Below, one piece after another: positions 26,307 through 34,919 of a DNA stretch of 64,000 bases. This DNA is from Actinomycetota bacterium (GTDB lineage: Bacteria > Actinomycetota > Thermoleophilia > Miltoncostaeales > Miltoncostaeaceae): positions 1 through 64,000 of the forward strand of contig JACJWX010000008.1 in assembly GCA_020636905.1 (NCBI GenBank). The letters run 5' to 3'. The translations under genes were made by a program, and so were the position numbers. The notes below the pieces were generated by a model, which made no database searches, was not told the origin of the DNA, and saw only the letters and a list, made by a program, of their open reading frames with translations. How positions within the stretch are numbered: the stretch's first letter is position 1; each line of letters starts with the position of its first letter.

Positions 26307-28621
26307 CGGGTGGAGGCCCCCATCGGAGCCGGGTGCGGCTCGAGTGCGAGTTTCAGCGCCTCCTCGACCGTGAGCACCGGGTGCACCCGCACGGCGTCCA
26401 GCACGGATGCCGGCACGTCGTCGAGATCGCCCCGATTGCGCTCCGGGATGATCACGTCGGTGAGCCCGGCCCGGTGGGCGGCGAGCAGTTTCTGCTTGAC
26501 GCCTCCGATCGGGAGCACGCGGCCCTGCAGGGTGACCTCACCGGTCATCCCGACGTGCGGCCGGACCGCTCGTCCGCTGAAGAGCGACGCGAGCGCCGTG
26601 ACCATCGTGACGCCGGCCGAGGGTCCGTCTTTCGGGATCGCGCCGGCCGGCACGTGCAGGTGCACCTGGCGTTCGTCCATGTGGCTGGCCTCGATGCCGA
26701 GGGCATCCGCGTTGGCGCGCACCCACGAGAGGGCGATGCGACCCGACTCACGCATGACCTCGCCGAGCTGGCCGGTGAGGATGAGGGGGGATCCGTCGCC
26801 ACCGGGGAGCGTGCTCGCCTCGATGAAGAGGACGTCGCCGCCCGTGCCCGTCACGGCGAGTCCCGTCGCCACGCCCGGCATGGCCGTGCGGTCGGCGGTC
26901 TCGTGGTGGACGGTGGGGCGGCCCAGCGCGTCGCGCAGGTCGTCTTCGACGATCGTCACCGATTCCGCCCCGCCCGCGATCCGCAGGGCGGCCTTGCGCA
27001 CCAGGGCCGCAAGGTGGCGTTCGAGCTGCCGGACCCCGGCCTCGCGTGTGTAGTCACCGATGACGTGGCGGATCGCGTCGTCGTCGACGACGACCTCGTC
27101 GGAACGGACGCCGTTCCGCTCGATCTGGCGCGGCAGCAGGTAGCCGTGAGCGATCGCGAGCTTCTCGTCCTCGGTGTACCCGTCGAGCGTGATGACCTCC
27201 ATGCGGTCGAGCAGCGGCTGCGGGATCGTGTCGGTGACGTTGGCGGTGGCGATGAACAGCACCTGGGACAGATCGAGATCGACGTCGAGGTAGTGGTCCC
27301 GGAACGTGTGGTTCTGCGCCGGGTCGAGGACCTCGAGCAGGGCGGAGGTGGGATCTCCGCGCCAGTCGTTGCCCACCTTGTCGATCTCGTCGAGCAGGAT
27401 CACCGGGTTCCTCGTCCCGGCATCGCGAAGGGCCCGCACCAGGCGGCCCGGGAGTGCTCCGACATAGGTGCGTCGGTGACCGCGGATCTCGGCCTCGTCG
27501 CGGACGCCGCCGAGGCTGATGCGAACGAACTCACGTCCCATGGCGCGCGCGACCGACTCGCCCAGCGAGGTCTTGCCGACGCCAGGAGGCCCGACCAGGC
27601 TGAGGATCACGCCGGTGCCGCCTTCGTCCATCTCCCGGTCGCGGCGCAGCTTGCGCACGGCCAGGTACTCGATGATGCGCTCCTTGATCCTGTCCAGTCC
27701 CGCGTGGTCTTCGTCGAGGATCGCGCGAGCCCGCTCGATGTCGAGCTGTTCGTCGCTCACCACGCTCCAAGGGAGCGACACCATCCATTCCAGGTACGTC
27801 CGGATCATGCCGGCCTCGGGGCCGTCCGCCTGGCGCTCCAGCCGGCCGAGTTCGCGCTCGGCCTCGGCCCGGGCCGCCTCGGGCATCTCGGCCCGGGCGA
27901 TCCGATCGCGCCAGTCCTCGGTACCGGTCCCGGCGTGGTCATCGAGTTCGCGCTGGATCGCGTCCATCTGCCGCCGCAAGATGGCCTCGCGCTGGCTCTT
28001 CTCCATCCCTTCGGTGACTTCGTTCAGGATGCGCTTGCGCGTGTCGATCTCGAGCAGTCGCTGGCGCTGCGCCTCCACGGCCTTGCGCAGCCGCTCCCCG
28101 ACGTCGACCGTCGCGAGCACGTCCGCCTTGGTCTCGACCGGGATCTCGGGTGCGTAGCCGATCGAGTCGGCCAGCCGGCCCGGCGCCTCGATGGATCGTA
28201 GGAACGCCGCCACCCGGGAGGAGTCGCCGCGATTCGAAGCGATCTCCTCGACGATCGCGCGGTATTCAGCGACAAGGCGTTCGATGTCGGGCGCGTCCGA
28301 CGGCACGTCGTCGATTTCGCGCACGCTCACCATGGCGGGATCTCCCACCGGCGGGCCGACCTCCGCGCGGCATCGCACGTCGACCGACACCGCGCGCGTC
28401 CCGTCCGGGAGCGAGGCGGAGCCCGTGATCTCGATGACGACGCCGAGGGTGCCGAGCGCGCCGTTCAGGCGTGGCACGGCGACCAGACGGCCTTCGACCG
28501 CGTGCTCGATGGCGACTTCCTGCTCGGTGTCCACGACCGGGAAGCTCACGGACATGCCTGGCAACAGCACGGCATCGTCCAGCGGCAGGACGGGAAGCTC
28601 GTATGCGGGGCCGTACTCCAT
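26303..28621 (-). CDS. lon: ATP-dependent protease La (Lon)
   Basis: 772 aa from the ATG at 28621 (GAGGTG just upstream; a GTG two codons earlier is possible). N-terminal substrate domain (ELPVLPLDDAVLLPGMSVSF), coiled middle, AAA+ module with GPPGVGKTSLGES and VILLDEIDKVG, and the Ser-Lys protease domain with GPSAGVTMVTALASL (catalytic Ser) and GGVKQKLLAAHRAG (catalytic Lys). Degrades misfolded and regulatory proteins. The region upstream has palindromic half-sites; no HAIR was seen. Confidence 0.97.
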   Translation of the reverse strand: MEYGPAYELPVLPLDDAVLLPGMSVSFPVVDTEQEVAIEHAVEGRLVAVPRLNGALGTLGVVIEITGSASLPDGTRAVSVDVRCRAEVGPPVGDPAMVSVREIDDVPSDAPDIERLVAEYRAIVEEIASNRGDSSRVAAFLRSIEAPGRLADSIGYAPEIPVETKADVLATVDVGERLRKAVEAQRQRLLEIDTRKRILNEVTEGMEKSQREAILRRQMDAIQRELDDHAGTGTEDWRDRIARAEMPEAARAEAERELGRLERQADGPEAGMIRTYLEWMVSLPWSVVSDEQLDIERARAILDEDHAGLDRIKERIIEYLAVRKLRRDREMDEGGTGVILSLVGPPGVGKTSLGESVARAMGREFVRISLGGVRDEAEIRGHRRTYVGALPGRLVRALRDAGTRNPVILLDEIDKVGNDWRGDPTSALLEVLDPAQNHTFRDHYLDVDLDLSQVLFIATANVTDTIPQPLLDRMEVITLDGYTEDEKLAIAHGYLLPRQIERNGVRSDEVVVDDDAIRHVIGDYTREAGVRQLERHLAALVRKAALRIAGGAESVTIVEDDLRDALGRPTVHHETADRTAMPGVATGLAVTGTGGDVLFIEASTLPGGDGSPLILTGQLGEVMRESGRIALSWVRANADALGIEASHMDERQVHLHVPAGAIPKDGPSAGVTMVTALASLFSGRAVRPHVGMTGEVTLQGRVLPIGGVKQKLLAAHRAGLTDVIIPERNRGDLDDVPASVLDAVRVHPVLTVEEALKLALEPHPAPMGASTR

Positions 28622-28653
28622 GTTCACCTCATCGATGCGGTCCCTCGAAATAG

Positions 28654-28686
28654 GTAACCGGTGAATGAGAGGTTACGGATGGTAAC
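28654..28686. promoter_or_regulatory. Three GTAAC/GTTAC half-sites between lon and the HAD gene
   Basis: GTAACC (28654-28659), GGTTAC (28671-28676) and GGTAAC (28681-28686). The first two form a 6-base inverted repeat with an 11-base spacer; the last two share a 5-base inverted repeat (GTTAC-N5-GTAAC). Lies just upstream of the lon start, so it may be a lon operator. No known regulator consensus recognised. Confidence 0.4.
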
Positions 28687-28816
28687 GAGCGGAGTCAAAC
28701 CCGCGGGGCGATCGGCGGGAACCGCAGCGGACGTCCACGCTGCAAAGCCCGGATGCGAGACTCCCCCCGATCGCGCCGACGCGCCGATCGACCCGTCAGG
28801 CCACCGTCAGGAAACG

Positions 28817-29500
28817 ATGCCCGTGCCACCGGAACCCACCGCCGTCATCTTCGACATGGACGGCGTCCTGCTCGATTCCGAGTCGACCTGGGATCGCATT
28901 CGCGAAGACCTCACGCGTGCGCAGGGCGGCGTCTGGCATGACCGCGCGCATCGCGCGATGATGGGCATGAACTCCGCCGAGTGGCCCCGCTACATGCACC
29001 AGGAACTCGGCGTCGGGATTCCTCCCGAGGCGATTCTCGACCACGTGACACGCGCCCTGATCGAGCGCTACACCGAGCAACTGCCCCTGCTGCCCGGAGC
29101 GGCCGACGCCGTCCGGCGGATGGCACGTCACTGGCCCCTGGCGGTGGCGTCGTCGTCGCCGCTGGCGGTCATCGAGGCGGCGCTACGGGCAGCAGGCCTC
29201 AGGGACGCCTTCGCCGAGGTCGTCTCGTCAGAGGAGGTCGCCCGGGGAAAACCGGCCCCCGACGTCTATCTGGAGGCGGCCAGGCGACTCGGCGTCGACC
29301 CCACGGCATGTGTGGCGGTCGAGGACTCGACGAGCGGCGTGCGCTCGGCGGCGGCGGCCGGCATGCGCGTCGTGGTCATCCCCAATCCCGACTATCCACC
29401 GGACCCGAACGTCATGGGGTCCGCCCACGTACTGCTGAGTGCCATCTCCGGGCTGACGCCCGACCTCGTCAGTGCTCGGGCCGGAGGCGCGAACTCCTGA
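28817..29500 (+). CDS. HAD-superfamily phosphatase (subfamily IA)
   Basis: 227 aa from the ATG with AGGAAA upstream. All four HAD motifs: FDMDGVLLDSE, VASSSP, the Lys in EEVARGKPAPDVYLEAARRL, and VEDSTSGVRSAAAAGM. Resembles beta-phosphoglucomutase/sugar-phosphate phosphatases. The exact substrate is unknown. Its 3' end overlaps the convergent zinc-ribbon gene by 32 bases. Confidence 0.9.
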   Translation: MPVPPEPTAVIFDMDGVLLDSESTWDRIREDLTRAQGGVWHDRAHRAMMGMNSAEWPRYMHQELGVGIPPEAILDHVTRALIERYTEQLPLLPGAADAVRRMARHWPLAVASSSPLAVIEAALRAAGLRDAFAEVVSSEEVARGKPAPDVYLEAARRLGVDPTACVAVEDSTSGVRSAAAAGMRVVVIPNPDYPPDPNVMGSAHVLLSAISGLTPDLVSARAGGANS

Positions 29501-29792
29501 TCCCGGCGTGCGCGACCTCCGGGGCCGAGAGATCGAACTGGAAGACGTCCGACACCCGCTGGCCCCGCTTCACCGGCTCGGTGGTGTTGTCGCCGATCAG
29601 GGTTCGGATGAAGGTCACCACCAGCTCGGTGCGGCACACCATGCAGTAGTGGTCGCCCAGCAGGGCGCTCTTGGAGTGGCAGAGCTGGCACCGGCCCAGG
29701 GCGTCGCCGTCACGCGCCGGCGCTTGCGGCGTCGCAGCGCTGATTCCCGCGCGCCGGAGGTGCTCCTCGAGGATTGCGAACTCCCGCTCCAT
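29469..29792 (-). CDS. Small zinc-ribbon protein (107 aa)
   Basis: Starts MEREFAILEEHLRRAGISAA. Contains a C-x2-C...C-x2-C knuckle (GRCQLCHSKSALLGDHYCMV followed by CRTEL), a likely structural zinc site. The rest is not recognised. No clear ribosome site; the start is the only ATG giving a compact domain. Convergent and overlapping with the HAD gene. Confidence 0.55.
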   Translation of the reverse strand: MEREFAILEEHLRRAGISAATPQAPARDGDALGRCQLCHSKSALLGDHYCMVCRTELVVTFIRTLIGDNTTEPVKRGQRVSDVFQFDLSAPEVAHAGIRSSRLRPEH

Positions 29793-29958
29793 GGCGCATG
29801 TATCGGCCCGCCACGGACCGGGATTGACCCTCTGATGGGAGTTCGAAATTCTGGAGCTTCCGGCGGCTTCATCGCATGCGCAATCGATCGGAAACGACGA
29901 AGACCCGGAGGGCATCCGTCGCACGGACGCCTTCGCCCACCGCTCCTGCGCGGGGCAC

Positions 29959-29964
29959 TAGAAT
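29959..29964 (+). promoter_or_regulatory. -10 element for the LysR-led operon
   Basis: TAGAAT, 8 bases before the ATG of the LysR gene; leaderless initiation is likely because no ribosome site is present. Confidence 0.45.
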
Positions 29965-29972
29965 CACCGGAA

Positions 29973-30887
29973 ATGGATCTTCGTCAGCTGCACACGTTCC
30001 GGCTGGTGGTCGAACGAGGGTCGTTCTCGGCGGCGGCGGAAGAGCTGGAGATCTCGCAGCCCGCGGTCTCACTGCAGATCAGGTCGCTCGAGGAGGCGCT
30101 CGGACACCGGTTGCTCGACCGGCGCGGCCGCACCCTCGCGTTGACCGAGGCGGGCGAGGCCACCAATCGCTGCGCCCGGCGCCTGCACACGCTCGAGGAG
30201 GACCTGGTCCGCGAGCTGCAGGAACTGGACCGGCACATCTCGGGGCCGCTGCTCCTGGGATCGTCCACCGGCCCCGGGGAGCTGGTGCTCCCACGGCTGC
30301 TCGGTGAGTTCGCGGCGGCGCACCCGCAGGTCGACGTCCGGCTCCATGTCATCGACACCCAGTCGGTCTGCGACCGGGTGCTCGACGAGACCCTGCAGCT
30401 CGGCGTCGTGGGGGCGGCCCGCCCCCAGCGGGGCCTGACCTTCGAGCCGTTCATGCGCGACGAGCTGGTCGTGATCGTCCGGCCGGACCATGAACTCGCC
30501 GGGCGGGGCTCCATCGAGCTCGAGGCGCTCGCGGCGTACCCGCTGATCATGCAGCAGGAGGGGAGCGGCGTGCGTGCCGTGATCGAGGCCGCCCTGCGCG
30601 CCGCGGGCATCCGTGGCGCGGACCTCCTGGTGACGATGGAGCTGGGGCTGCAGCAGTCGGTCAAGGCGGCCGTGCTCGACGGCTTCGGCATCACCGTGAT
30701 CTCGCGGCTCGCCGTCGAGCGGGAGATCGCCGACGGCAACCTCGTGGGACTCACGGTCGAGGGCGACGGGCTGGCGCGTCAGTTCTGGATCGTCCAGCAC
30801 GCCCACCGCACCCCGCGGCGGGCGGTGCAGGCGTTCACCGAGTTCGCCCAGCAGCGGCTGGTCGCCGCTCGCGACGCGGCCACATGA
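29973..30887 (+). CDS. LysR-family regulator of the ComA operon
   Basis: 304 aa. N-terminal winged helix (MDLRQLHTFRLVVERGSFSA, AEELEISQPAVSLQIRSLEE) and two-lobed effector domain (ISGPLLLGSSTGPGELVLPR). The effector domain resembles the CysL/CysB-type group of LysR proteins. Unlike most LysR regulators, which are divergent from their targets, it leads a same-strand operon: its stop overlaps the flavoprotein ATG (ATGA). The natural inducer is probably a sulfur or sulfonate metabolite, by context only. Confidence 0.9.
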   Translation: MDLRQLHTFRLVVERGSFSAAAEELEISQPAVSLQIRSLEEALGHRLLDRRGRTLALTEAGEATNRCARRLHTLEEDLVRELQELDRHISGPLLLGSSTGPGELVLPRLLGEFAAAHPQVDVRLHVIDTQSVCDRVLDETLQLGVVGAARPQRGLTFEPFMRDELVVIVRPDHELAGRGSIELEALAAYPLIMQQEGSGVRAVIEAALRAAGIRGADLLVTMELGLQQSVKAAVLDGFGITVISRLAVEREIADGNLVGLTVEGDGLARQFWIVQHAHRTPRRAVQAFTEFAQQRLVAARDAAT

Positions 30888-32134
30888 CCCGGCCGGACGG
30901 CGGGGCAGGCACGACGACGCCCTGGGACGTCGTGGTGGTCGGTTCGGGGGGTGCCGGGATGTCCGCGGCCATCACCGCCGCCGACGCGGGCGCGAGCGTG
31001 CTCGTGGTGACCAAGTCCGCACTGGGGGCGTCGAACACCGGTCGTGCCCAGGGCGGCATCCAGGCGGCGGTCGGCCCGGAGGACACTCCCGACACACACT
31101 TCCGCGACACGTTCGCGGCCGGTCACGACCGGGGCGAACCGTCGCTGGTCCGCCGCCTCACCGAGGACGGTCCGGGCGCGATCCGCTGGCTGGCCGGCCT
31201 GGGCGTGCCGTTCACCGAGGACGACGGCGAGCTCCGCATCATCCGCTGCGGCGGTGCAAGCAGGCCGCGCCTGCTGCAGGCCGGTGAGCGCACCGGTGCA
31301 GAGATGGTGAAGGCCCTCCGGGCAGGGGTGCGGGCGCGAATCATCTCGATCATGGAAACCACCCGGGTGGTGGGCTTCGAACCGGCCGCTGACGGATGGC
31401 TCGTGCGCACCGACGATCCCGAGCACCGCGAGATCCAGACCCGCACGCTCCTGCTGGCGGCGGGTGGCGGCCTGCGCGGGGAGGCCGATCGCCTCGGGGT
31501 CGGAAGCACGAACCATCCTGACGCCACTCCCGAAGTGCTCGAGACGGCGGTCGCCCTGGGTGCCGAGGCGGTGCACCTCGATTCGTGGCAGCGCCACCCG
31601 ACCGGGTCCGTGTGGCCCGAGGCGCTGGCCGGGTACGCGCTCCCGGAGACGACCAGGAGCTACGGCGCGACCCTGCTCGACCGAGACGGCAACCGGTTCG
31701 TCGACGAGCTCGCCCCCCGGGACGTGGTGGCCAACGCGATCATCGAGACGGTGGCGGCCGGCCAGGGCGTCACGGCGCCGAACGGCCGCGACGCGGTGTG
31801 GCTGGACACCACCGCGATTGATCGCGTCAACGGGAGTGGGTTTACTGCGGAGCGCCTCGCCTACGTGACCAACCGCTACCGCAAAGCGGGCGTCGACATC
31901 ACCCGCGAGAAGGTGATGGTCTTTCCGGTACTGCACTACCGCAACGGGGGCCTGCGAATCGATGACCATGCGCGGACCACGCTCTCCGGGCTGTTCGCTG
32001 CCGGTGAGATCGCAGGCGGAGTCCACGGGACCAACCGCCTGATGGGCAACTCATTGCTCGACACCGTCGTCTTCGGACGCGTGGCCGGCCAGGCCGCGGC
32101 CGAGACGGCAATCAACCAACGGAGAACGATGTGA
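30884..32134 (+). CDS. FAD-dependent oxidoreductase, L-aspartate oxidase/fumarate reductase-like
   Basis: 416 aa. FAD-binding N-terminus VVVVGSGGAGMSAAITAADA, the SNTGRAQGGIQAA loop typical of NadB/SdhA/FrdA, and the C-terminal active-site segments VFPVLHYRNGGLRIDDHART and GVHGTNRLMGNSLLD. In these, the His and Arg that bind a dicarboxylate in NadB are kept. It lacks the long C-terminal helical domain of NadB (about 120 aa shorter than usual). Flanked and overlapped by LysR and ComA genes (ATGA, GTGA). It may therefore act on a sulfonate analogue such as cysteate or sulfolactate; this is a hypothesis. Confidence 0.85.
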   Translation: MTRPDGGAGTTTPWDVVVVGSGGAGMSAAITAADAGASVLVVTKSALGASNTGRAQGGIQAAVGPEDTPDTHFRDTFAAGHDRGEPSLVRRLTEDGPGAIRWLAGLGVPFTEDDGELRIIRCGGASRPRLLQAGERTGAEMVKALRAGVRARIISIMETTRVVGFEPAADGWLVRTDDPEHREIQTRTLLLAAGGGLRGEADRLGVGSTNHPDATPEVLETAVALGAEAVHLDSWQRHPTGSVWPEALAGYALPETTRSYGATLLDRDGNRFVDELAPRDVVANAIIETVAAGQGVTAPNGRDAVWLDTTAIDRVNGSGFTAERLAYVTNRYRKAGVDITREKVMVFPVLHYRNGGLRIDDHARTTLSGLFAAGEIAGGVHGTNRLMGNSLLDTVVFGRVAGQAAAETAINQRRTM

Positions 32135-32931
32135 GCACGCAGTCCGTCCGGACCCCGGAGTTCCTTGCACTGCCGGGACGTCCATCGAAGCCTCGCCAGA
32201 CCGGCATCACCCACGTCATCGACAAGGGGCTGTCGACGCGGGAGTTCGAGGACCTGCTGCTCACCAGTGGTGACTACATCGACATCATCAAGTTCGGGTG
32301 GGGGACCGGGTACGTGTCGCCCAACCTGGCGCAGAAGATCTCGCTCCTGAAGGACGCCGGCATCATCGGCGTGCTGGGCGGCACCTTCTTCGAGGTGTGT
32401 CTCGCGCAGCAGAAGATCGACGAGTGGCGGCGGTGGGTCACCGATCTGGGCCTCACGCACGTCGAGGTCTCGGACGGAACGGTGTCGATGCCGCACGACC
32501 TAAAGCTCGAGCACATCCGCCGTCTGGTGAAGGACTTCGTCGTGCTCAGCGAGGTCGGGTCCAAGGACAGCGAGGCCGTGGTCGCGCCGTACAAGTGGGT
32601 GGAACACATCACCAGCGAGCTTCGCGCCGGAGCCTGGAAGGTCATCACGGAAGCCCGCGAGAGCGGTACCGCCGGCGTGTTCCGGACCAGCGGTGAGGTC
32701 CGGATGGGCCTCGTCGAGGAGGTGGTACACGCCATCGACCCCCAGAGCCTGCTCTTCGAGGCTCCCCAGAAGCAGCAGCAGGTGTGGTTCATCGAGCAGT
32801 TCGGACCCAACGTGAACCTCGGCAACATCGCGCCCGACGAGGTCATCCCGCTGGAAACGCTGCGGCTCGGGCTCCGCTCCGACACCCTCCGCGCCACCAC
32901 CAAGGACAACATCGACGGCGCCGGGATTTGA
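32131..32931 (+). CDS. comA: Phosphosulfolactate synthase (ComA family)
   Basis: 266 aa TIM-barrel enzyme that adds sulfite to phosphoenolpyruvate to make (2R)-phospho-3-sulfolactate. Strong matches to the archaeal ComA: THVIDKGLSTREFEDLL, GDYIDIIKFGWGTGY, SEVGSKD and the C-terminal FEAPQKQQQVWFIEQFG, EVIPLETLRLGLRSDT. In methanogens this begins coenzyme M synthesis; Bacillus has a homologue (YitD) in sulfolactate metabolism. Neither ComB phosphatase nor coenzyme M genes are seen here. GTG start overlaps the flavoprotein stop (GTGA), and its own stop overlaps the next start. Confidence 0.92.
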   Translation: MSTQSVRTPEFLALPGRPSKPRQTGITHVIDKGLSTREFEDLLLTSGDYIDIIKFGWGTGYVSPNLAQKISLLKDAGIIGVLGGTFFEVCLAQQKIDEWRRWVTDLGLTHVEVSDGTVSMPHDLKLEHIRRLVKDFVVLSEVGSKDSEAVVAPYKWVEHITSELRAGAWKVITEARESGTAGVFRTSGEVRMGLVEEVVHAIDPQSLLFEAPQKQQQVWFIEQFGPNVNLGNIAPDEVIPLETLRLGLRSDTLRATTKDNIDGAGI

Positions 32932-34919
32932 CGGCCCGCGCGCGCAGGCGTGCGGCGCTGCCGCTACGTGTCACGGCGGCGGTGGCCGCCCTGACCTTCG
33001 CCTGGGCGGTGCCGGCGGCCGGCCAGGCCGATCGTCCGATGGGTGCGGTCTACGATTGGGGTCACGAGCTCAACCAGGACGAGCTTCCGCAGCACCGCCC
33101 CGGGCGGTCGCGTCCGGTCATTCCCGCGTCCCGCTGGTATCGGATCATGGACGACATGCTCCGCACGGCGGGAGAGAACGGCCTGTGGTTCAGCGGCCCC
33201 AGCGCGCTCCCCTTTCCGCCCCTGCCGCTCTCGCCGGTCGAGCCGGTCGCGTGGCGCACCCCGCGGAACTTCGCCCGCCAGTACCGATCCACGGGGCTCT
33301 CGTGGGACGTGTTCTACGAGGTGTGGGCGGGGCGTCGTGCCCTGCGGTCGCCGAAGGTGAGCACCCTCGACCCCACCGTGGACGCGCGCGCCTACACCCA
33401 GCGGGTCTCACTGCTCGACCCGGTCTACCGTCGCGCGGCGCTCGCCGAGATCCGCCGTATCGTGCCCCGTCTTCGCGGGGCCCCCTACGTGTCGACCTAC
33501 CACGGGACCGACGAGCCGCTGATCCGGCTCCCGCGCGGTGCCGCGGCCGAGCGCACCCCGTACGCCCGGATGATGCGCAGCCAGGTGCGGAAGACCGGGG
33601 GCTTCGCGCCGCCGAGGGCGACGGCCCGGGCCACCCGATCGGCGCGCGAGGGACTCCGCTGGCTCGCCTACAACCGCTGGGCGGGAACGCGCTTCTTCGC
33701 GATGAAGGCCGAGCAGGCCCGGCTCATCCGCCGACTCGACCCGGGCGCGACGATCCTGCCCAACGACTACGGGGCGATCCGGGGCATCGTCCCCTGGGAC
33801 TACACCCGGTTGGCCGGATTCGCCGACGCGGTGGAGACCGATCCGTATCCGAGCCTGGCCGAGAACCTCCGCCCGGGCCGCGGCCGCTTCAACGCCGGCT
33901 TCGGCGCCAAACTCATGTCCGATCTCACGGGCGCCCGGACCCGGGTCGTGCTCCAGGCGTTCCCGTACGCGGGCTACACGCCGACCGAAGCGGACCTCTA
34001 CACCTGGGCGGGGCAGGCCCTGCGCGCCGGAGCCACGGACATCAGCCTGTTCGCGTCCCAGAACCCGCGCTTCACCGATCGGCGGTTCTACACCGCGATG
34101 CTCGGACTGGCGCGCAACCTGCGCGGAACACGGCTTCCGGCACCGCCGACCGATCCGAACGTGCTGGTCGTCTACGCCACGGCCTCCGAGGGGCAGGGGC
34201 AGCCCTGGCGCTCCGGCGGTGACCGCTACCTGTCCTCGGTGGACGAGCTGTACACGCTCTATTCGATGCTGGGCGAACTCGGCCACGGCGCGTTCACCTT
34301 CGACTCGGACATGCGCCTGCAGCGCGAGCCGGATCGCCTCGATGGGGCGAAGGTCGTCTGGCTCCCCCGGGCCGACACGCTGGACCGGCGCTTCGCGGCG
34401 CGCCTGCGAACCTGGGTCGAGGGCGGCGGCACGCTCATGGTGATGGATCCGGACGCGTTCACCCGCACCCCCCGCGGGCGCTCGCTCGGCGACGTTCGAC
34501 GCGCGCTGCTGGGCACCGCGCTCGGGGCGCCCAGGCAGGGAACCCTGCTCAGGATGGAGCCCGACGCCATCAGCGCGGGACGCCCGGCCTCCCCGGCCTA
34601 CCTGGTGCTGGAAGCGCCCCGGCCGCGCGGCTTCGCCGCCCTCAGCCCGGGAACCGAGGTGCTGGCGCGCTTCCTCGACGGCGCACCGGCGATCATCCGG
34701 CGCACGGTGGGTCGCGGGACGGTCGTGGCCAGTTCGGTGGACCTCCTGACGCCCCAGCAGCTCACCGCGGCGTTGGACGTTCCTGCAGCCTTCCGGGAGC
34801 TTCACGCGTGGTCCGGCGGGATCACCGACCATCCGGCCTGGGACTACCGGGTGCCGGGAACGACCGATCCGGATCGTCCGCCCTGGACCGATCCCGGGGA
34901 CGCCGTCACGACCGGCTGA
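32928..34919 (+). CDS. Secreted glycoside-hydrolase-like protein
   Basis: 663 aa from a TTG start that overlaps the comA stop as TTGA. Basic N-terminus then a signal peptide (RVTAAVAALTFAWAVPAAGQ). The body looks like a TIM-barrel hydrolase (VYDWGHELNQDELPQ, YVSTYHGTDEPLIRLP, ILPNDYGAIRG, VVLQAFPYAGYTPTEADLY) followed by a class I amidotransferase-like, trimerisation-type domain (VDELYTLYSMLGELGHGAFT, TWVEGGGTLMVMDPDAF), as in GH42-related proteins. Not assigned to a defined GH family. The coupling to comA may be chance, as the intergenic space is zero. Confidence 0.6.
   Translation: MTARARRRAALPLRVTAAVAALTFAWAVPAAGQADRPMGAVYDWGHELNQDELPQHRPGRSRPVIPASRWYRIMDDMLRTAGENGLWFSGPSALPFPPLPLSPVEPVAWRTPRNFARQYRSTGLSWDVFYEVWAGRRALRSPKVSTLDPTVDARAYTQRVSLLDPVYRRAALAEIRRIVPRLRGAPYVSTYHGTDEPLIRLPRGAAAERTPYARMMRSQVRKTGGFAPPRATARATRSAREGLRWLAYNRWAGTRFFAMKAEQARLIRRLDPGATILPNDYGAIRGIVPWDYTRLAGFADAVETDPYPSLAENLRPGRGRFNAGFGAKLMSDLTGARTRVVLQAFPYAGYTPTEADLYTWAGQALRAGATDISLFASQNPRFTDRRFYTAMLGLARNLRGTRLPAPPTDPNVLVVYATASEGQGQPWRSGGDRYLSSVDELYTLYSMLGELGHGAFTFDSDMRLQREPDRLDGAKVVWLPRADTLDRRFAARLRTWVEGGGTLMVMDPDAFTRTPRGRSLGDVRRALLGTALGAPRQGTLLRMEPDAISAGRPASPAYLVLEAPRPRGFAALSPGTEVLARFLDGAPAIIRRTVGRGTVVASSVDLLTPQQLTAALDVPAAFRELHAWSGGITDHPAWDYRVPGTTDPDRPPWTDPGDAVTTG

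Noticed and set aside
33056..34222. Plus-strand open frame (388 codons) inside the secreted hydrolase-like gene
   Set aside because: Pro/Arg/Gly-rich product; the overlapping frame has a signal peptide and coherent motifs.
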